NCBI RefSeq assembly: GCF_003008575.1
Contig: NZ_CP027667.1
Coordinates: forward strand, 2,313,501 to 2,377,500
Reading direction: 5' to 3'
Length of the DNA: 64,000 nt
Origin: Melaminivora suipulveris
GTDB lineage: Bacteria > Pseudomonadota > Gammaproteobacteria > Burkholderiales > Burkholderiaceae_C
The position numbers were made by a program, and so were the translations under genes. The notes below the pieces were generated by a model that was given only the letters and a program-made list of their open reading frames with translations, had not been told where the DNA came from and made no database searches. Position 1 is the stretch's first letter. Each line of letters opens with the position of its first letter. This document shows positions 7,038 to 15,953 of this stretch, in pieces.

Positions 7038-8510
7038 TCAACGTGCCGGGGCTGCCAGGCCCAGGCGCTCGTTCACCCGCGCCAGGTTGCCCTGGTGGCC
7101 GTCCAGCATGGCCTGCAGGTCGGCGCGCAGCTCCTCGCGCTCCAGGCCCTGGAGCAGCTCGCGCACGCGGCGCGCCACCCAGCCCTGGCCACGGTTGAGA
7201 AAGGCCAGGCGCTCGCGCACGTCCTCGATCGCCATGGCGCGGCCATAAAAATCGCCGGTGCGCGTCGATGGCTGCGCGTCCAGGCTGCGCAGCGCGCGCA
7301 GCAGCATGCCGCACCAGCGCACCTCGTCGTCGTGGATGGCGTCGACCAGCGCGCGCAGCGCGTCGCCGCCCGGCAGGGCGCGGGCGGTCTCCAGCGTCAC
7401 GCGCGCGCCGGCGCGCTCGGCCTCCAGCAGTTCGTTGAGCTGGGTGGCCAGCTGCTGGTCGCGCTGGCGGTCGAACTCGGGGGCATAGCACACGGGCGAC
7501 GAGTATTCGGGCTCGGGCTCCTGCAGCAGCGCCAGATGCGCGGCGGCCTCTTGCGCCAGGCGCTGGACCAGCTCGCCCGCCGGTTCGGTGGCGCGCACCT
7601 TGCCCACGCCGCAGCCGGCGTACAGCGCCATGGCGTCGAAATCGCCGGTCATGGAGCGCAGCGGCGAGTCGGTGGAAAACAGATAGATCGGCCGGCCTTC
7701 CTCCTCGCCGATCACCGTGCGCGGGCTGGCGAACGGATCGCCGCGCTCGCCGCGCGTGACGGCGCTTTTCAAAACCCGCACCGGCGCGTGCGGCGGCCAG
7801 TTGATGTGGAAGTCCTCGGTCAGCACGGTGTCGTCGGCGCCGCTGGCGGCCAGCAGGTGCTGCTTGTGCACGTCGTGCGCAAAGGACTCGTGCGTGGCGA
7901 TGAAGGCCGTTCCCAGCACAGCGGCCTGGGCGCCCTGGTGCAACACGCGCGCCACGTCGCGCCCGTCGGCCAGCCCGCCGGCCGCCGCCACGGGCACGTC
8001 GGCCAGCGCGAGGATTTCGGGCAGCAGCTCGGCCAGCGGCTGGCGGCCGTGCACGTGGCCGCCCGCTTCAACGCCCTGGGCGATCAGTGCCTGCGCGCCG
8101 GCGCGCTGCGCTTCCAGCGCAGCGCGCGTCGAGCCGACCTGGTGCACCACGGTGATGCCGGCCGCGCTCAGCCGCTCGACCACCGGCGCGTGCACGTCCC
8201 AGAACAGGCCCACCACCGGCACCCGCAGGGCGATGCACAGGTCGATCTGCGAGGCCAGCAGCGCAGCATCGGTGCCGGCGGGAATCAGGTTCACGCCAAA
8301 GCGCGTGTGGCCGGCGGCGCGCACGGCAGCCACCTCGCGCTCGATCAGCGCCAAGGGCTCGCGCACCATGCCCAGAAAGCCAAAACCGCCGGCCGCGCTC
8401 ACTGCCGCCACCAGCTCCGACCGCGCCACCCCGCCCATGCCGGCGGCGATGACGGGCAGGCGGCAGTCGAGCAGCTGGCACAGGGCGGTGCGGGGCAGGG
8501 CGGCGGGCAT
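7038..8510 (-). CDS. nitronate monooxygenase fused to a ferritin-like helical domain
   Basis: A 490-residue protein. Residues 1 to about 325 form an FMN-dependent TIM barrel of the nitronate monooxygenase/2-nitropropane dioxygenase family. It has PVIAAGMGGVARSELVAAVS at the N-terminus, the catalytic-histidine region GVEAGGHVHG and the FMN-phosphate loop AAGGLADGRDVARVL. From about residue 345 a Cys- and Gly-poor helical domain follows (NELLEAERAGARVTLE, HDDEVRWCGMLLRAL, TGDFYGRAMAI, FLNRGQGWVARRVRE). From memory it resembles the DUF6306/ferritin-like type usually found as a separate small protein. AGGAG precedes the ATG. The enzyme probably oxidises nitronates; the role of the added domain is unknown. 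Confidence 0.82.
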   Translation of the reverse strand: MPAALPRTALCQLLDCRLPVIAAGMGGVARSELVAAVSAAGGFGFLGMVREPLALIEREVAAVRAAGHTRFGVNLIPAGTDAALLASQIDLCIALRVPVVGLFWDVHAPVVERLSAAGITVVHQVGSTRAALEAQRAGAQALIAQGVEAGGHVHGRQPLAELLPEILALADVPVAAAGGLADGRDVARVLHQGAQAAVLGTAFIATHESFAHDVHKQHLLAASGADDTVLTEDFHINWPPHAPVRVLKSAVTRGERGDPFASPRTVIGEEEGRPIYLFSTDSPLRSMTGDFDAMALYAGCGVGKVRATEPAGELVQRLAQEAAAHLALLQEPEPEYSSPVCYAPEFDRQRDQQLATQLNELLEAERAGARVTLETARALPGGDALRALVDAIHDDEVRWCGMLLRALRSLDAQPSTRTGDFYGRAMAIEDVRERLAFLNRGQGWVARRVRELLQGLEREELRADLQAMLDGHQGNLARVNERLGLAAPAR

Positions 8511-8578
8511 GCGAGGCTCCTTGGTGATAGTGGAGGGCAGCCACTATAGGCAGGGAGTGCTTAACGATGCTGCTGGCG

Positions 8579-8643
8579 ATGCTATTGAAAGAGTAGCTGC
8601 CTGCGCTTTATTCACGGCGACTGAGGGCCGAAAGCACCCAAAT
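8579..8643 (+). repeat. dispersed repeat A, copy 4
   Basis: GCTATTGAAAGAGTAGCTGC is followed by CTGCGCTTTATTCACGGCGACTGAGGGCCG, close to the family consensus. It lies between two minus-strand genes in the antisense orientation, one of three exceptions to the 3'-of-stop sense pattern. Confidence 0.75.
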
Positions 8644-8662
8644 TCTTCCTGCCGCCCGTCGC

Positions 8663-9007
8663 TCACTCCCCCTTGCGCTTCGCCCGCCGCCGGCGCCGCT
8701 CCAGTTGCCCTGGCGACAGGGCGATGCTGCGCTCGGCCAGGGTTTCGGTGTGGCCCATGCGGTAGAGCACCAGCTCGCTCCACAGCCGCACCGCGGGCAC
8801 GGCGCAAAACAGCACCGAGCCGGCGATGTACAGCCATGACGAGAGCTGCTGCGGATCGCGCGCCGTCAGCGCCACCGAGCCGCCCAGAAAGCACAGCGCG
8901 GCCAGGAACTGCACGGCGCTGCGCAGCAGCTCAAAGCGCGCGAAGGTGCCCTGCGCCGCCTGCGAGCGCGTGCGGTTGTCGTTGGAAAACAGCTCGCCCA
9001 GCTTCAC
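8663..9007 (-). CDS. YrhK-like small membrane protein
   Basis: A 114-residue protein starting at GTG (9007), whose GTGA overlaps the TGA stop of the HDOD gene. The longer open frame upstream would run through the HDOD coding region and was not used. Two hydrophobic stretches (around FLAALCFLGGSVAL and YIAGSVLFCAVPAVRLW) are followed by a strongly basic tail RRRRRAKRKGE. The two-helix layout with a Trp/Tyr-rich loop resembles the YrhK domain, a family without known function. Overlap implies translational coupling to the HDOD protein. Confidence 0.65.
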   Translation of the reverse strand: MKLGELFSNDNRTRSQAAQGTFARFELLRSAVQFLAALCFLGGSVALTARDPQQLSSWLYIAGSVLFCAVPAVRLWSELVLYRMGHTETLAERSIALSPGQLERRRRRAKRKGE

Positions 9008-10227
9008 GGGCCGGACGGCTCCCACTCCGCCAGCACGCGCAGCAGCGACCGGTTCACATGCTCCAGCGACATCTCGTGCGTCTCGCACAGCTGCCGCACG
9101 GCGTGGGCGTCGGCCTGTTCCAGGGCGCAGGCCAGCTCCAGGCTGGGCGCGTACGGGCCGGTGCGCAGCACGGCGGCGTCGTACACGCGCGAAGACAGCG
9201 GCACGCGGCGCAGGATGGCGCCCAGCGGCTCGCGCAGCAGCTCGTCCATCTGCGACAGCAGGCCGCTCAGGTAGATCTCGCGGCGCAGCTCCTTGCCGTC
9301 GCCGGGGTCCAGCAGGTGCTCGGTCAGGCGCGCGCGCAGCACCATGGACGCGCGGATCGGGTGCAGATCAGGCTCGCTGCTCGCGTGCGGCAGCTGCTCG
9401 CCCAGCCAGCGCGACAGGCTGCCATAGCCCATGACCAAGAGGCCCCGGCGCAGCGAATCGACGCCGGTGCGCAGGCCCAGGGCGGCCGAGTTGATGTGCG
9501 TGATGAAGCGGTAGGCCAGCAGCGGGTCCTCGCCCAGGATGTCCTCGAAGCGGTCGATGGACTGCTCTTGGTCGATGGCCTTGAGGAGCTTTTGCACCAC
9601 CTCGCGCGCGGGACGCGCGCCCTGGTGGCGCAGGCTGTGCAGCACGTCCTCCATGGGCCAGCCGGCCACCGCCAGCGCGCCGCTGTCGTCCAGGCAATGG
9701 ATCAGCAGCGCGCGGCTGGCCACGCCGTCGTACATCTGGCCGCGGATGACGGGGTTGCGCCGGCGCTCCTGCGCCGCCCCGGCAGCGCCGCGCGCCGACT
9801 GCAGCGCCTGCACGGCGTCGCCGGGGGACAGCTGCAGCAGGCTGTTGTCGAACAGGCGCGCGGTGTCGGTGTCGGGCAGGTGGTCCAGTTCGCCCTGCCA
9901 GACCAGGCGCAGCCCGCGCGCGTGGGCGGCCTGCGCCTGCGCGCGCAGGGACGGCTCGGCCAGCCACTGGCCGGGCACGGCGATCCACGGCGTGCCGCGC
10001 GGCGCGTGCTCCAGCAGCTCGGCCAGCAGCTGCGGCGAGCGCGGCGACAGCAGCAGGGGCGGCGAGCTGGCGGTCCACAGCTCCTGCAGCGTGCGCAGCA
10101 GGTGCGCCGCGTCGACGCGCACGGCGCCTTCGCCCTGCAGGTACAACTGCACGCCGGCCAGGCGCCGGGCGGCGTTCCACAGCGGGCGGTAGCCCATCAC
10201 CAGGCTGCCGAGGACGGATTGGACCAT
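9004..10227 (-). CDS. HDOD-domain signalling protein
   Basis: A 407-residue protein. The C-terminal half (about residues 195-400) is an HDOD domain, recognised by EVVQKLLKAIDQ, EDPLLAYRFITHINSA and SLRRGLLVMGYGSLSRWL. The N-terminal half looks like a heavily degenerate EAL-type domain without the EAL catalytic signature, as in YuxH-like proteins. HDOD proteins are linked to signalling, stress and motility regulation. It sits directly downstream of flgL (67-bp gap, same strand), so it may be the last part of that flagellar transcript, a placement-based inference. Confidence 0.78.
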   Translation of the reverse strand: MVQSVLGSLVMGYRPLWNAARRLAGVQLYLQGEGAVRVDAAHLLRTLQELWTASSPPLLLSPRSPQLLAELLEHAPRGTPWIAVPGQWLAEPSLRAQAQAAHARGLRLVWQGELDHLPDTDTARLFDNSLLQLSPGDAVQALQSARGAAGAAQERRRNPVIRGQMYDGVASRALLIHCLDDSGALAVAGWPMEDVLHSLRHQGARPAREVVQKLLKAIDQEQSIDRFEDILGEDPLLAYRFITHINSAALGLRTGVDSLRRGLLVMGYGSLSRWLGEQLPHASSEPDLHPIRASMVLRARLTEHLLDPGDGKELRREIYLSGLLSQMDELLREPLGAILRRVPLSSRVYDAAVLRTGPYAPSLELACALEQADAHAVRQLCETHEMSLEHVNRSLLRVLAEWEPSGP

Positions 10228-10293
10228 GGGTGCGAAGAAGGTTGAGGCCAGGGTAGAGGCGCGATTGTGGCGCGAGCGCCGCCCCTGATTGCG

Positions 10294-11541
10294 TCAGCGC
10301 ATGAAGTCCAGCAGCGAGAGCTTTTGCACCTGCGCGTAGGACTGCAGCGCCGCCTGGTAGCCGACGTGGGCGTTCTGGAAGTCCGAGATGCCCTTGACCA
10401 TGTCCAGGTCCTCGGCGCGCGAGCGGTCGCCTTCCAGTTGAATGGAGCGCGTTTCCTGGTCGCTGGCGATGCGGTCGGCGCGACCCAGCAGCTCGCCGGC
10501 GTAGCCGCGCATGTTGTGCAGGCGCTCCATGCCGGCGTCGATGCCCGCCAGCGCCTGGCCGATGGCCTGGGCGGCGTCCACCGTGTGGGCTGCGGCGGCG
10601 ATGCCGCGAATGGCGCTGTCGAGCGTGCCCATCAGGCTGGAGCTGGGAGCCAGCTGCACCTTGTCGCCCGCAGCGGGCGTGCCGGTGAGGGTGAGCGAGA
10701 GCACGTCCACGCCGCCGTCCTGCACCGTGATGGGGACGGGCTGGCCGGTGGCGGCGCTGGCGGTAAAGGGCCCGCCCGGGACGGCCACGCCGTTTTTCGT
10801 CAGGCTGTACTCCACCTGCGTGCTGCCGCCGGCAGTGGTCACGTTGCCGATCTGCAGCTCGTAGGCGGCCCCGCCCAGCGTCTGCCGGTTGCTGGTGTTG
10901 ATGGCGCTGGTGACCAAAGAGCTGCCCGGCGCGCGCGTCACGCCGGCGGTGTACACGCCGTCGCGCACCGCATCGAACATCAGCGCCGCGTGCCCGTCCA
11001 GCGCGGTGGCGATGTCCGTGCCGCCGCTGGCCGCCTGCCCCGGCAGGCCATCGAAGCGGTAGTTGGCGCCGCCGCCCAGCAGCGGGCCGGCAAAGGCCTT
11101 GAGCGCACTGCCCAGTGCGCCCAGCAGCGGCACGCCGTTGGTGTCCTTGCGGTTGATGACCTCGTTGAACTGGTCGCGCAGGCTGGTCAGCTGGTTGGCG
11201 TAGGTCTTGCGGTCCTCGGGCTTGAGCGTGCCGTTGCCGGCGGCGACGACGAGCTGGCGCATCTCCTGCACCAGGCCCACGGCGTCGCCCAGGGTCGATT
11301 CGGCCAGCGCTATGGCGCCGCGCTGCACCTCCAGCTGGCGCTGCTCGGCCTGGATGCGGCTGATACGGGTGAGCGCGCGCTCGGCCTGCGCGGCGGCCAC
11401 CGGGTCGTCGCTGGCGCGCACCACGCGCTTGCCGCTCGTCAGGTTCTCCTGCAGGTCGGCCACGGTCTTTTGCCGCGCCGACAGGTTGCGCAGGGCGCTG
11501 TCGAACATGTTGGCCGTGCCGATGCGTTGGAAGTTGCTCAT
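10294..11541 (-). CDS. flgL: flagellar hook-filament junction protein FlgL (HAP3)
   Basis: A 415-residue member of the flagellin-like family. The ATG at 11541 is preceded by AGGAG and gives MSNFQRIGTANMFDSALRNL. The conserved N-terminal coiled-coil (QENLTSGKRVVRASDDPVAA) and C-terminal helix (DLDMVKGISDFQNAHVGYQ) flank a variable centre. It joins FlgK to the filament outside the cell after export by the flagellar secretion system. Order flgI-flgJ-flgK-flgL on one strand is standard. Confidence 0.95.
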   Translation of the reverse strand: MSNFQRIGTANMFDSALRNLSARQKTVADLQENLTSGKRVVRASDDPVAAAQAERALTRISRIQAEQRQLEVQRGAIALAESTLGDAVGLVQEMRQLVVAAGNGTLKPEDRKTYANQLTSLRDQFNEVINRKDTNGVPLLGALGSALKAFAGPLLGGGANYRFDGLPGQAASGGTDIATALDGHAALMFDAVRDGVYTAGVTRAPGSSLVTSAINTSNRQTLGGAAYELQIGNVTTAGGSTQVEYSLTKNGVAVPGGPFTASAATGQPVPITVQDGGVDVLSLTLTGTPAAGDKVQLAPSSSLMGTLDSAIRGIAAAAHTVDAAQAIGQALAGIDAGMERLHNMRGYAGELLGRADRIASDQETRSIQLEGDRSRAEDLDMVKGISDFQNAHVGYQAALQSYAQVQKLSLLDFMR

Positions 11542-11576
11542 CGCGGCTCCTGAAAAAGGGTGTTCACGTGCTGCAT

Positions 11577-13610
11577 TCAACGGCCCATGGTCTGCAGCAG
11601 GTTGTCGAAGATGGTCTGCGCCACCTGCAGCATCTTGGCCGAGGCCTGGTAGGCCTGCTGGTACTGGATCAGCTTGGCCGCCTCCTCGTCCAGGTTCACG
11701 CCGGAGACCGCCGTGCGGCTGGCCTCCAGGTTGCTGGCGATGGAGTCGGACAGCTTGGCCGCGTAGGCGGCGCTTTGCGTGCGCGTGCCCACCTGGGCCA
11801 TGAGGCTGGCGTAGCCGTCGGACAGGGTGGCCTCGTCGAACATTTTTACGTCGCGCAGCTGCTGCAGCGCGCTGGCGTTGCCGGCGTTGCGGGTGTAGAG
11901 GTCGCCGTACTGCGGATCGGTGGCGTTGCCAATGGTCACCGTGTCGCCTGCCTTGGGCGCGCCCTGCAAGGTGATGGACCAGCCGTCGATGTGGATGGCC
12001 TGGCCCGGCACGTAGGCGTAGGGCGGGCCGGGCAGCAGGGTCGGCGGCTGGTTGTTCATGTCCAGCGGCGTGCTGGTGGCGCCGCCCAGGGTGAACTGGC
12101 CATTGGCGTCGAAGGTCAGGGTGACGCCGCCGCCCGTGATGGCCGGTGGCGTCGGGCTGGGCGGGGGTGTGACGGCGCCGGTGGCGTCCACGCTGGTGCC
12201 GTTCCATTGCAGACCGGTGCTCTTCAGGCCGGCCAGCTGCAGCGTCCCGCCGTTGGCCGTCCCCATCGCCGCGTTGATGGGATTGGCCGCCGCCAGGTCG
12301 CGTGGCGAATAGACCAGCATCTGCATGTTGGCGGCGGCACCGGCAAAGGGCTGGAACAGCACGCGCTCGTTGGCCGTGGGCGGATGGGCCGCGTCGAAGT
12401 CGAAGACCAGGCCGTCGATCTGCTGGCTGCGCAGGTCGTTCAGGTCGGTGAAACCGAAGCTCTTGCCATCCGATAGCCGCACCACCTGGCCGGCCGGCGG
12501 CACATTGGAAAAGCGCACCTCGTAATCCGACGCCGCGAACTGCGTGGGCGAGAGCGTCGCGGTGCTGGCCAGGTCGATACGGCCCTGCGAGCTGCCGCGC
12601 GTGGCGCCGGTCGCCTGGGCGGGCAGGGCAAACAGCGCCTCGCCCGGCGCACCATCCAGCGTCAGCCCCATCTTCTGCTGGTAATTCATCGTCGTGCCGA
12701 TGGCCAGCGCCATGCGCCCCAGCAGGTTGCGGCCCTCGGCCAGATCCTGGTTGGCAAAGCGCAGCAGGCCGGCCATCCGGCCGCCGCCCAGCATGCCCTC
12801 GTTCAGCTCCACGGGCGCAGCGCCGGGGCGCACGAAGTACAGGCCCTGCTGGCGGCTGCCGGGAAACAGCTGCGATTCATCGACCGACAACTGCGCCGCC
12901 GAGGCGCCCAGCACCAGCGCCTGGCTGCCGCCGACGAAAACGCCCACGCTGCCGTCGTCGGCGGCGATCTGCGTGGTCTGGATGTGCTGGTTCAGTTCGC
13001 GGATGAGTTGATCACGCCGGTCCAGCAGGTCGTTGGGCGTCTGGCCATTGCCCTTGACGCGGGCGATCTGCTCGTTCACCTCGGCGATGCCCTGCGCGAG
13101 CTGGTTGACGCGCACCACGTCGGTCTTGAGCTGCTCGGCCACCGAGTATTCGATCTGCTGCAATTGTTCGGCCGACGAGCGCATGCGCGCAGCCATCTCG
13201 TCCATGCGCGTGAGCGTCACGGTGCGCGCGGTGAGGTCGGTGGGCGCGGCGATCACGTCGCCCAGGGAGTTCAGCATGTCGGTGATGGCCGCGCCCAGGC
13301 CTTCGGTGCCGCCCTTGAAGACGTCCTGCAGCTGCGCGGTGCGCTCGGCGCGCGTGACGTCGGCCGACTGCACGGCCTGCGCCGCCGCCGCCTGGCGCGT
13401 CAGCAGCTCATTGTGGTTGCGCAGGATGGTGGCGACCTGGACGCCCTTGCCGATGTAGCCGGCGCCGGTGAACTGCCCCGGCACGGTCTGCATGACCACG
13501 CTCTGGCGCGAGTAGCCGGCGGTGGCGACGTTGGCGATGTTGTGCCCGGTGGTCTGCAGGGCCACCTGGTTGGCGAGAAGGGCGCGGGCGCCGACGTTCA
13601 GAAGACTCAT
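11577..13610 (-). CDS. flgK: flagellar hook-filament junction protein FlgK (HAP1)
   Basis: A 677-residue exported axial protein. The N-terminal signature is MSLLNVGARALLANQVALQTTGHNIANVATAGYSRQ. The C-terminus (GVNLDEEAAKLIQYQQAYQ, MLQVAQTIFDNLLQTMGR) is typical of FlgK, with a long variable central region that includes a Pro/Thr-rich stretch. It caps the hook and receives FlgL. The 35-bp spacing to flgL and 19-bp spacing to flgJ support one transcript. Confidence 0.96.
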   Translation of the reverse strand: MSLLNVGARALLANQVALQTTGHNIANVATAGYSRQSVVMQTVPGQFTGAGYIGKGVQVATILRNHNELLTRQAAAAQAVQSADVTRAERTAQLQDVFKGGTEGLGAAITDMLNSLGDVIAAPTDLTARTVTLTRMDEMAARMRSSAEQLQQIEYSVAEQLKTDVVRVNQLAQGIAEVNEQIARVKGNGQTPNDLLDRRDQLIRELNQHIQTTQIAADDGSVGVFVGGSQALVLGASAAQLSVDESQLFPGSRQQGLYFVRPGAAPVELNEGMLGGGRMAGLLRFANQDLAEGRNLLGRMALAIGTTMNYQQKMGLTLDGAPGEALFALPAQATGATRGSSQGRIDLASTATLSPTQFAASDYEVRFSNVPPAGQVVRLSDGKSFGFTDLNDLRSQQIDGLVFDFDAAHPPTANERVLFQPFAGAAANMQMLVYSPRDLAAANPINAAMGTANGGTLQLAGLKSTGLQWNGTSVDATGAVTPPPSPTPPAITGGGVTLTFDANGQFTLGGATSTPLDMNNQPPTLLPGPPYAYVPGQAIHIDGWSITLQGAPKAGDTVTIGNATDPQYGDLYTRNAGNASALQQLRDVKMFDEATLSDGYASLMAQVGTRTQSAAYAAKLSDSIASNLEASRTAVSGVNLDEEAAKLIQYQQAYQASAKMLQVAQTIFDNLLQTMGR

Positions 13611-13629
13611 GGCGTTGACAGGCTCTAGA

Positions 13630-14598
13630 TCACGCCTGGATGCCCGGCGCGGCGCGGGATGCCATGGCGTTCTCGCGCGGCACGCCCAGCGCGCTCTGGA
13701 TGGCGCGGGAAAGCTTGGCGGCGTATTGCGGATCGGTGGCGTAGCCGGCCTTTTGCAGCTCGGCCGCCCAGGCCTGGGCCGAATGCGTCTTGGCCAGCGC
13801 TTTTTCGTAGCGCGGGTTCTCGGTCATCAGGCGCGCGTAGTCGCGAAATGACTCCTGGAACGAGTCATACGCGCGGAACTTGGCCGTGACCTTGCGCGGC
13901 TTGCCGGCTATGTATTCGGTGGTGGTGATCTCGGCGACCTTGCCGCTCCAGCCGGAGCCGGCCTTGATGCCGAACAGGTTGAACGAGTTGCTGCCGTCCT
14001 TGTGGCGGATCTGGCTCTTGCCCCAGCCGGTCTCGTGCCCGGCCTGGCCGAGCATGAAGCTGGCCGGAATGCCGCTCTCGCGCGCCACGGCCTCGGCTGC
14101 CGCGCGGTGGCCTTGCACGAAGTCCTCCTTGCCTTGCGGCGAGGGCGCGCGTGGGTCGTCGGGCCTTGCGGCGCCCGCTGGCGCGCGCCTTTGCTGCGCA
14201 TCCAGGCGCAGCGTGCTGCCGGGAGCCAGCGTGGGCGCTTGCGATTCGCCGCCGAGCTGGCGCGCCAGCTGGCGCTGGATGGCCTCGGCCAGGCCGCCCG
14301 GCCGGCCGGCCATCTGCACCGACAGCTGCTGGTCCATCAGGTCATTGGCCAGGTTGCCTTCGGCGCCGTCGAGCAGGCCGGATTTCATGGTCGCCTCGCG
14401 CATGCTCTTGATCAGCTCGCGCATGAACAGCGATTCGAGCTGCCTGGCCGCCTCCCTGGTGGCCGCGCGCTGGCCCTCGCCGCCCTGCGTCGCCTGCGCT
14501 TTCAGGTCGCCCAGGCTGCGCGCATCGGCCGCCAGCGCCTGGCGCGAGGCGAGCGCGGCGGTGCTGCCGGCGAGGGGGAGCGAGGCGGACAGGCTCAT
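13630..14598 (-). CDS. flgJ: FlgJ, rod cap with peptidoglycan hydrolase domain
   Basis: A 322-residue bifunctional FlgJ. The N-terminal rod-scaffold domain (about residues 45-100) has QLESLFMRELIKSMREAT and LMDQQLSVQMA. The C-terminal glucosaminidase domain (about residues 155-310) has the likely catalytic Glu in GQAGHETGWGK (about residue 188) and SNSFNLFGIKA. It is exported to the periplasm, where it cuts peptidoglycan for the rod. Its ATG shares one base with the flgI stop (TGATG), indicating translational coupling. Confidence 0.96.
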   Translation of the reverse strand: MSLSASLPLAGSTAALASRQALAADARSLGDLKAQATQGGEGQRAATREAARQLESLFMRELIKSMREATMKSGLLDGAEGNLANDLMDQQLSVQMAGRPGGLAEAIQRQLARQLGGESQAPTLAPGSTLRLDAQQRRAPAGAARPDDPRAPSPQGKEDFVQGHRAAAEAVARESGIPASFMLGQAGHETGWGKSQIRHKDGSNSFNLFGIKAGSGWSGKVAEITTTEYIAGKPRKVTAKFRAYDSFQESFRDYARLMTENPRYEKALAKTHSAQAWAAELQKAGYATDPQYAAKLSRAIQSALGVPRENAMASRAAPGIQA

Positions 14599-15725
14599 CA
14601 GATCACCTCTAACTCAGCGTTCAGCGCGCCGGCAGCCTTGATGGCCTGCAGGATGGCCAGCAGGTCCTGCGGCGTCGCGCCCAGGGTGTTGAGCGCGCGC
14701 ACCACGTCGGCCAGCTGCGGCGAGGCCGGCACCTGCATGACCTTGCCGGCATCCGCCTGGATGGCGATGTCGCTCTTTTGCGCGACTACGGTCTGGCCGC
14801 GCGACAGCGGATTGGGCTGGCTGATGACCGGCGTGCTGCTGATGACGATCGACAGGTTGCCGTGCGCGATGGCGCAGGGGCCCAGCGTGACGGCCTGGTT
14901 CAGCACGATGGAGCCGGTGCGCGCGTTGATGACCACCTTGGCGGCGGGCGTGGATTCGGGCAGTTGCAGCTCTTCGAGCTCGGCGATGAAGTTCACGCGC
15001 GCGCCGGGGTCGATGGGCGCGCGCACCTGCACCGTGCGGCCGTCCAGGGCGGTGGCGGCATCCTTGCCGGCGCGGGCGTTGATGGCCAGGGCCACCTTGC
15101 GCGCGGTCTGGAAGTCAGACGCGTTCAGCCCCAGCGTGATGGTCTCGCCGCCGTGCAGCGGCGTGGGCACGCTGCGCTCGACCTGCGCGCCCTCGGGGAT
15201 GCGCCCGGCGCTCAGGTGGTTGATCTGCACCTTGGAGCCGCCGGCCGACGCGCCCGCGCCGCCCACCGCCAGGTTGCCCTGCGCCAGCGCGTAGATCTCG
15301 CCGTCGGCGCCGCGCAGCGGCGTGGCGATCAGCGTGCCGCCCTTGAGCGACTTGGCGTTGCCAATGGAGGACACAGAGACGTCGATGTGCTGACCCGGCT
15401 GGGCGAAAGCCGGCAGCTCGGCTGTCACCACCACGGTGGCGACGTTCTTGAGCTGCGGCACGCTGGTGCCCGGCGGCAGCGAGATGCCCATCTGCTGCAG
15501 GTAGTTGCTCATGGCCTGCGCGGTGATGGGCATCTGCGTGGACTGGTCGCCCGTGCCATCGAGCCCCACCACCAGGCCGTAGCCCGACAGCTGGTTGCTG
15601 CGCACGCCCTGCACGGCGGCGACCTCCTTGATGCGCAGCGCCTGCGCTGGCAGGGCGCAGGCCAGCAGCGCCATCACCAGCGCTGCGGCCCTTAGCGGGT
15701 GGACGAGGAGGTGCAGGGTCTTCAT
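14598..15725 (-). CDS. flgI: flagellar P-ring protein FlgI
   Basis: A 375-residue periplasmic protein. The ATG at 15725 gives a clear signal peptide ending near ALPAQA. Mature sequence then follows with RIKEVAAVQGVRSNQL and GLDGTGDQ. The C-terminus GATPQDLLAILQAIKAAGAL is typical. A 43-residue upstream extension of the frame was rejected because it lacks signal-peptide character. It forms the P ring around the rod. An FlhDC-like operator lies 35 bp upstream, suggesting flgI-J-K-L form their own operon. Confidence 0.96.
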   Translation of the reverse strand: MKTLHLLVHPLRAAALVMALLACALPAQALRIKEVAAVQGVRSNQLSGYGLVVGLDGTGDQSTQMPITAQAMSNYLQQMGISLPPGTSVPQLKNVATVVVTAELPAFAQPGQHIDVSVSSIGNAKSLKGGTLIATPLRGADGEIYALAQGNLAVGGAGASAGGSKVQINHLSAGRIPEGAQVERSVPTPLHGGETITLGLNASDFQTARKVALAINARAGKDAATALDGRTVQVRAPIDPGARVNFIAELEELQLPESTPAAKVVINARTGSIVLNQAVTLGPCAIAHGNLSIVISSTPVISQPNPLSRGQTVVAQKSDIAIQADAGKVMQVPASPQLADVVRALNTLGATPQDLLAILQAIKAAGALNAELEVI

Positions 15726-15759
15726 GCCTGCGATTGTGGAATCCAGCCGCGCCGGCAAA

Positions 15760-15795
15760 GCGCGGATAAGGCGGGCCGATGGCGGGCTTATCGGC
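15760..15795 (-). promoter_or_regulatory. candidate FlhDC operator upstream of flgI
   Basis: Two inverted half-sites, GCGCGGATAAGGCG (15760-15773) and CGGGCTTATCGGC (15783-15795), are separated by 9 bp. The layout matches the FlhD4C2 box, AATAGCG-type half-sites inverted with 9-11 bp between, and four other sites in this window. Confidence 0.55.
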
Positions 15796-15867
15796 AGTTC
15801 CGCGGCCGCTTCGCGCACGGGACGGCGAGGAAGGCTCTGGCGGGCGCCATCCACAGAGAATTCCAGC

Positions 15868-15923
15868 CAAAATGGCCTTGAGTCGTCGGGAAATAATGGT
15901 TTCTAGCTATATAAATAATAGCT
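15868..15923 (-). repeat. dispersed repeat A, copy 5
   Basis: Sense-oriented and 31 bp past the stop codon of the exported protein gene at 15,954. It has AGCTATTATTTATATAGCTA, a diverged core (CGACGACTCAAGGCC) and ATTTTGGC. It separates that gene from flgI. Confidence 0.65.
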
Positions 15924-15953
15924 AATTCCGGCCTGGGTTGCACCGGCGCGGCG

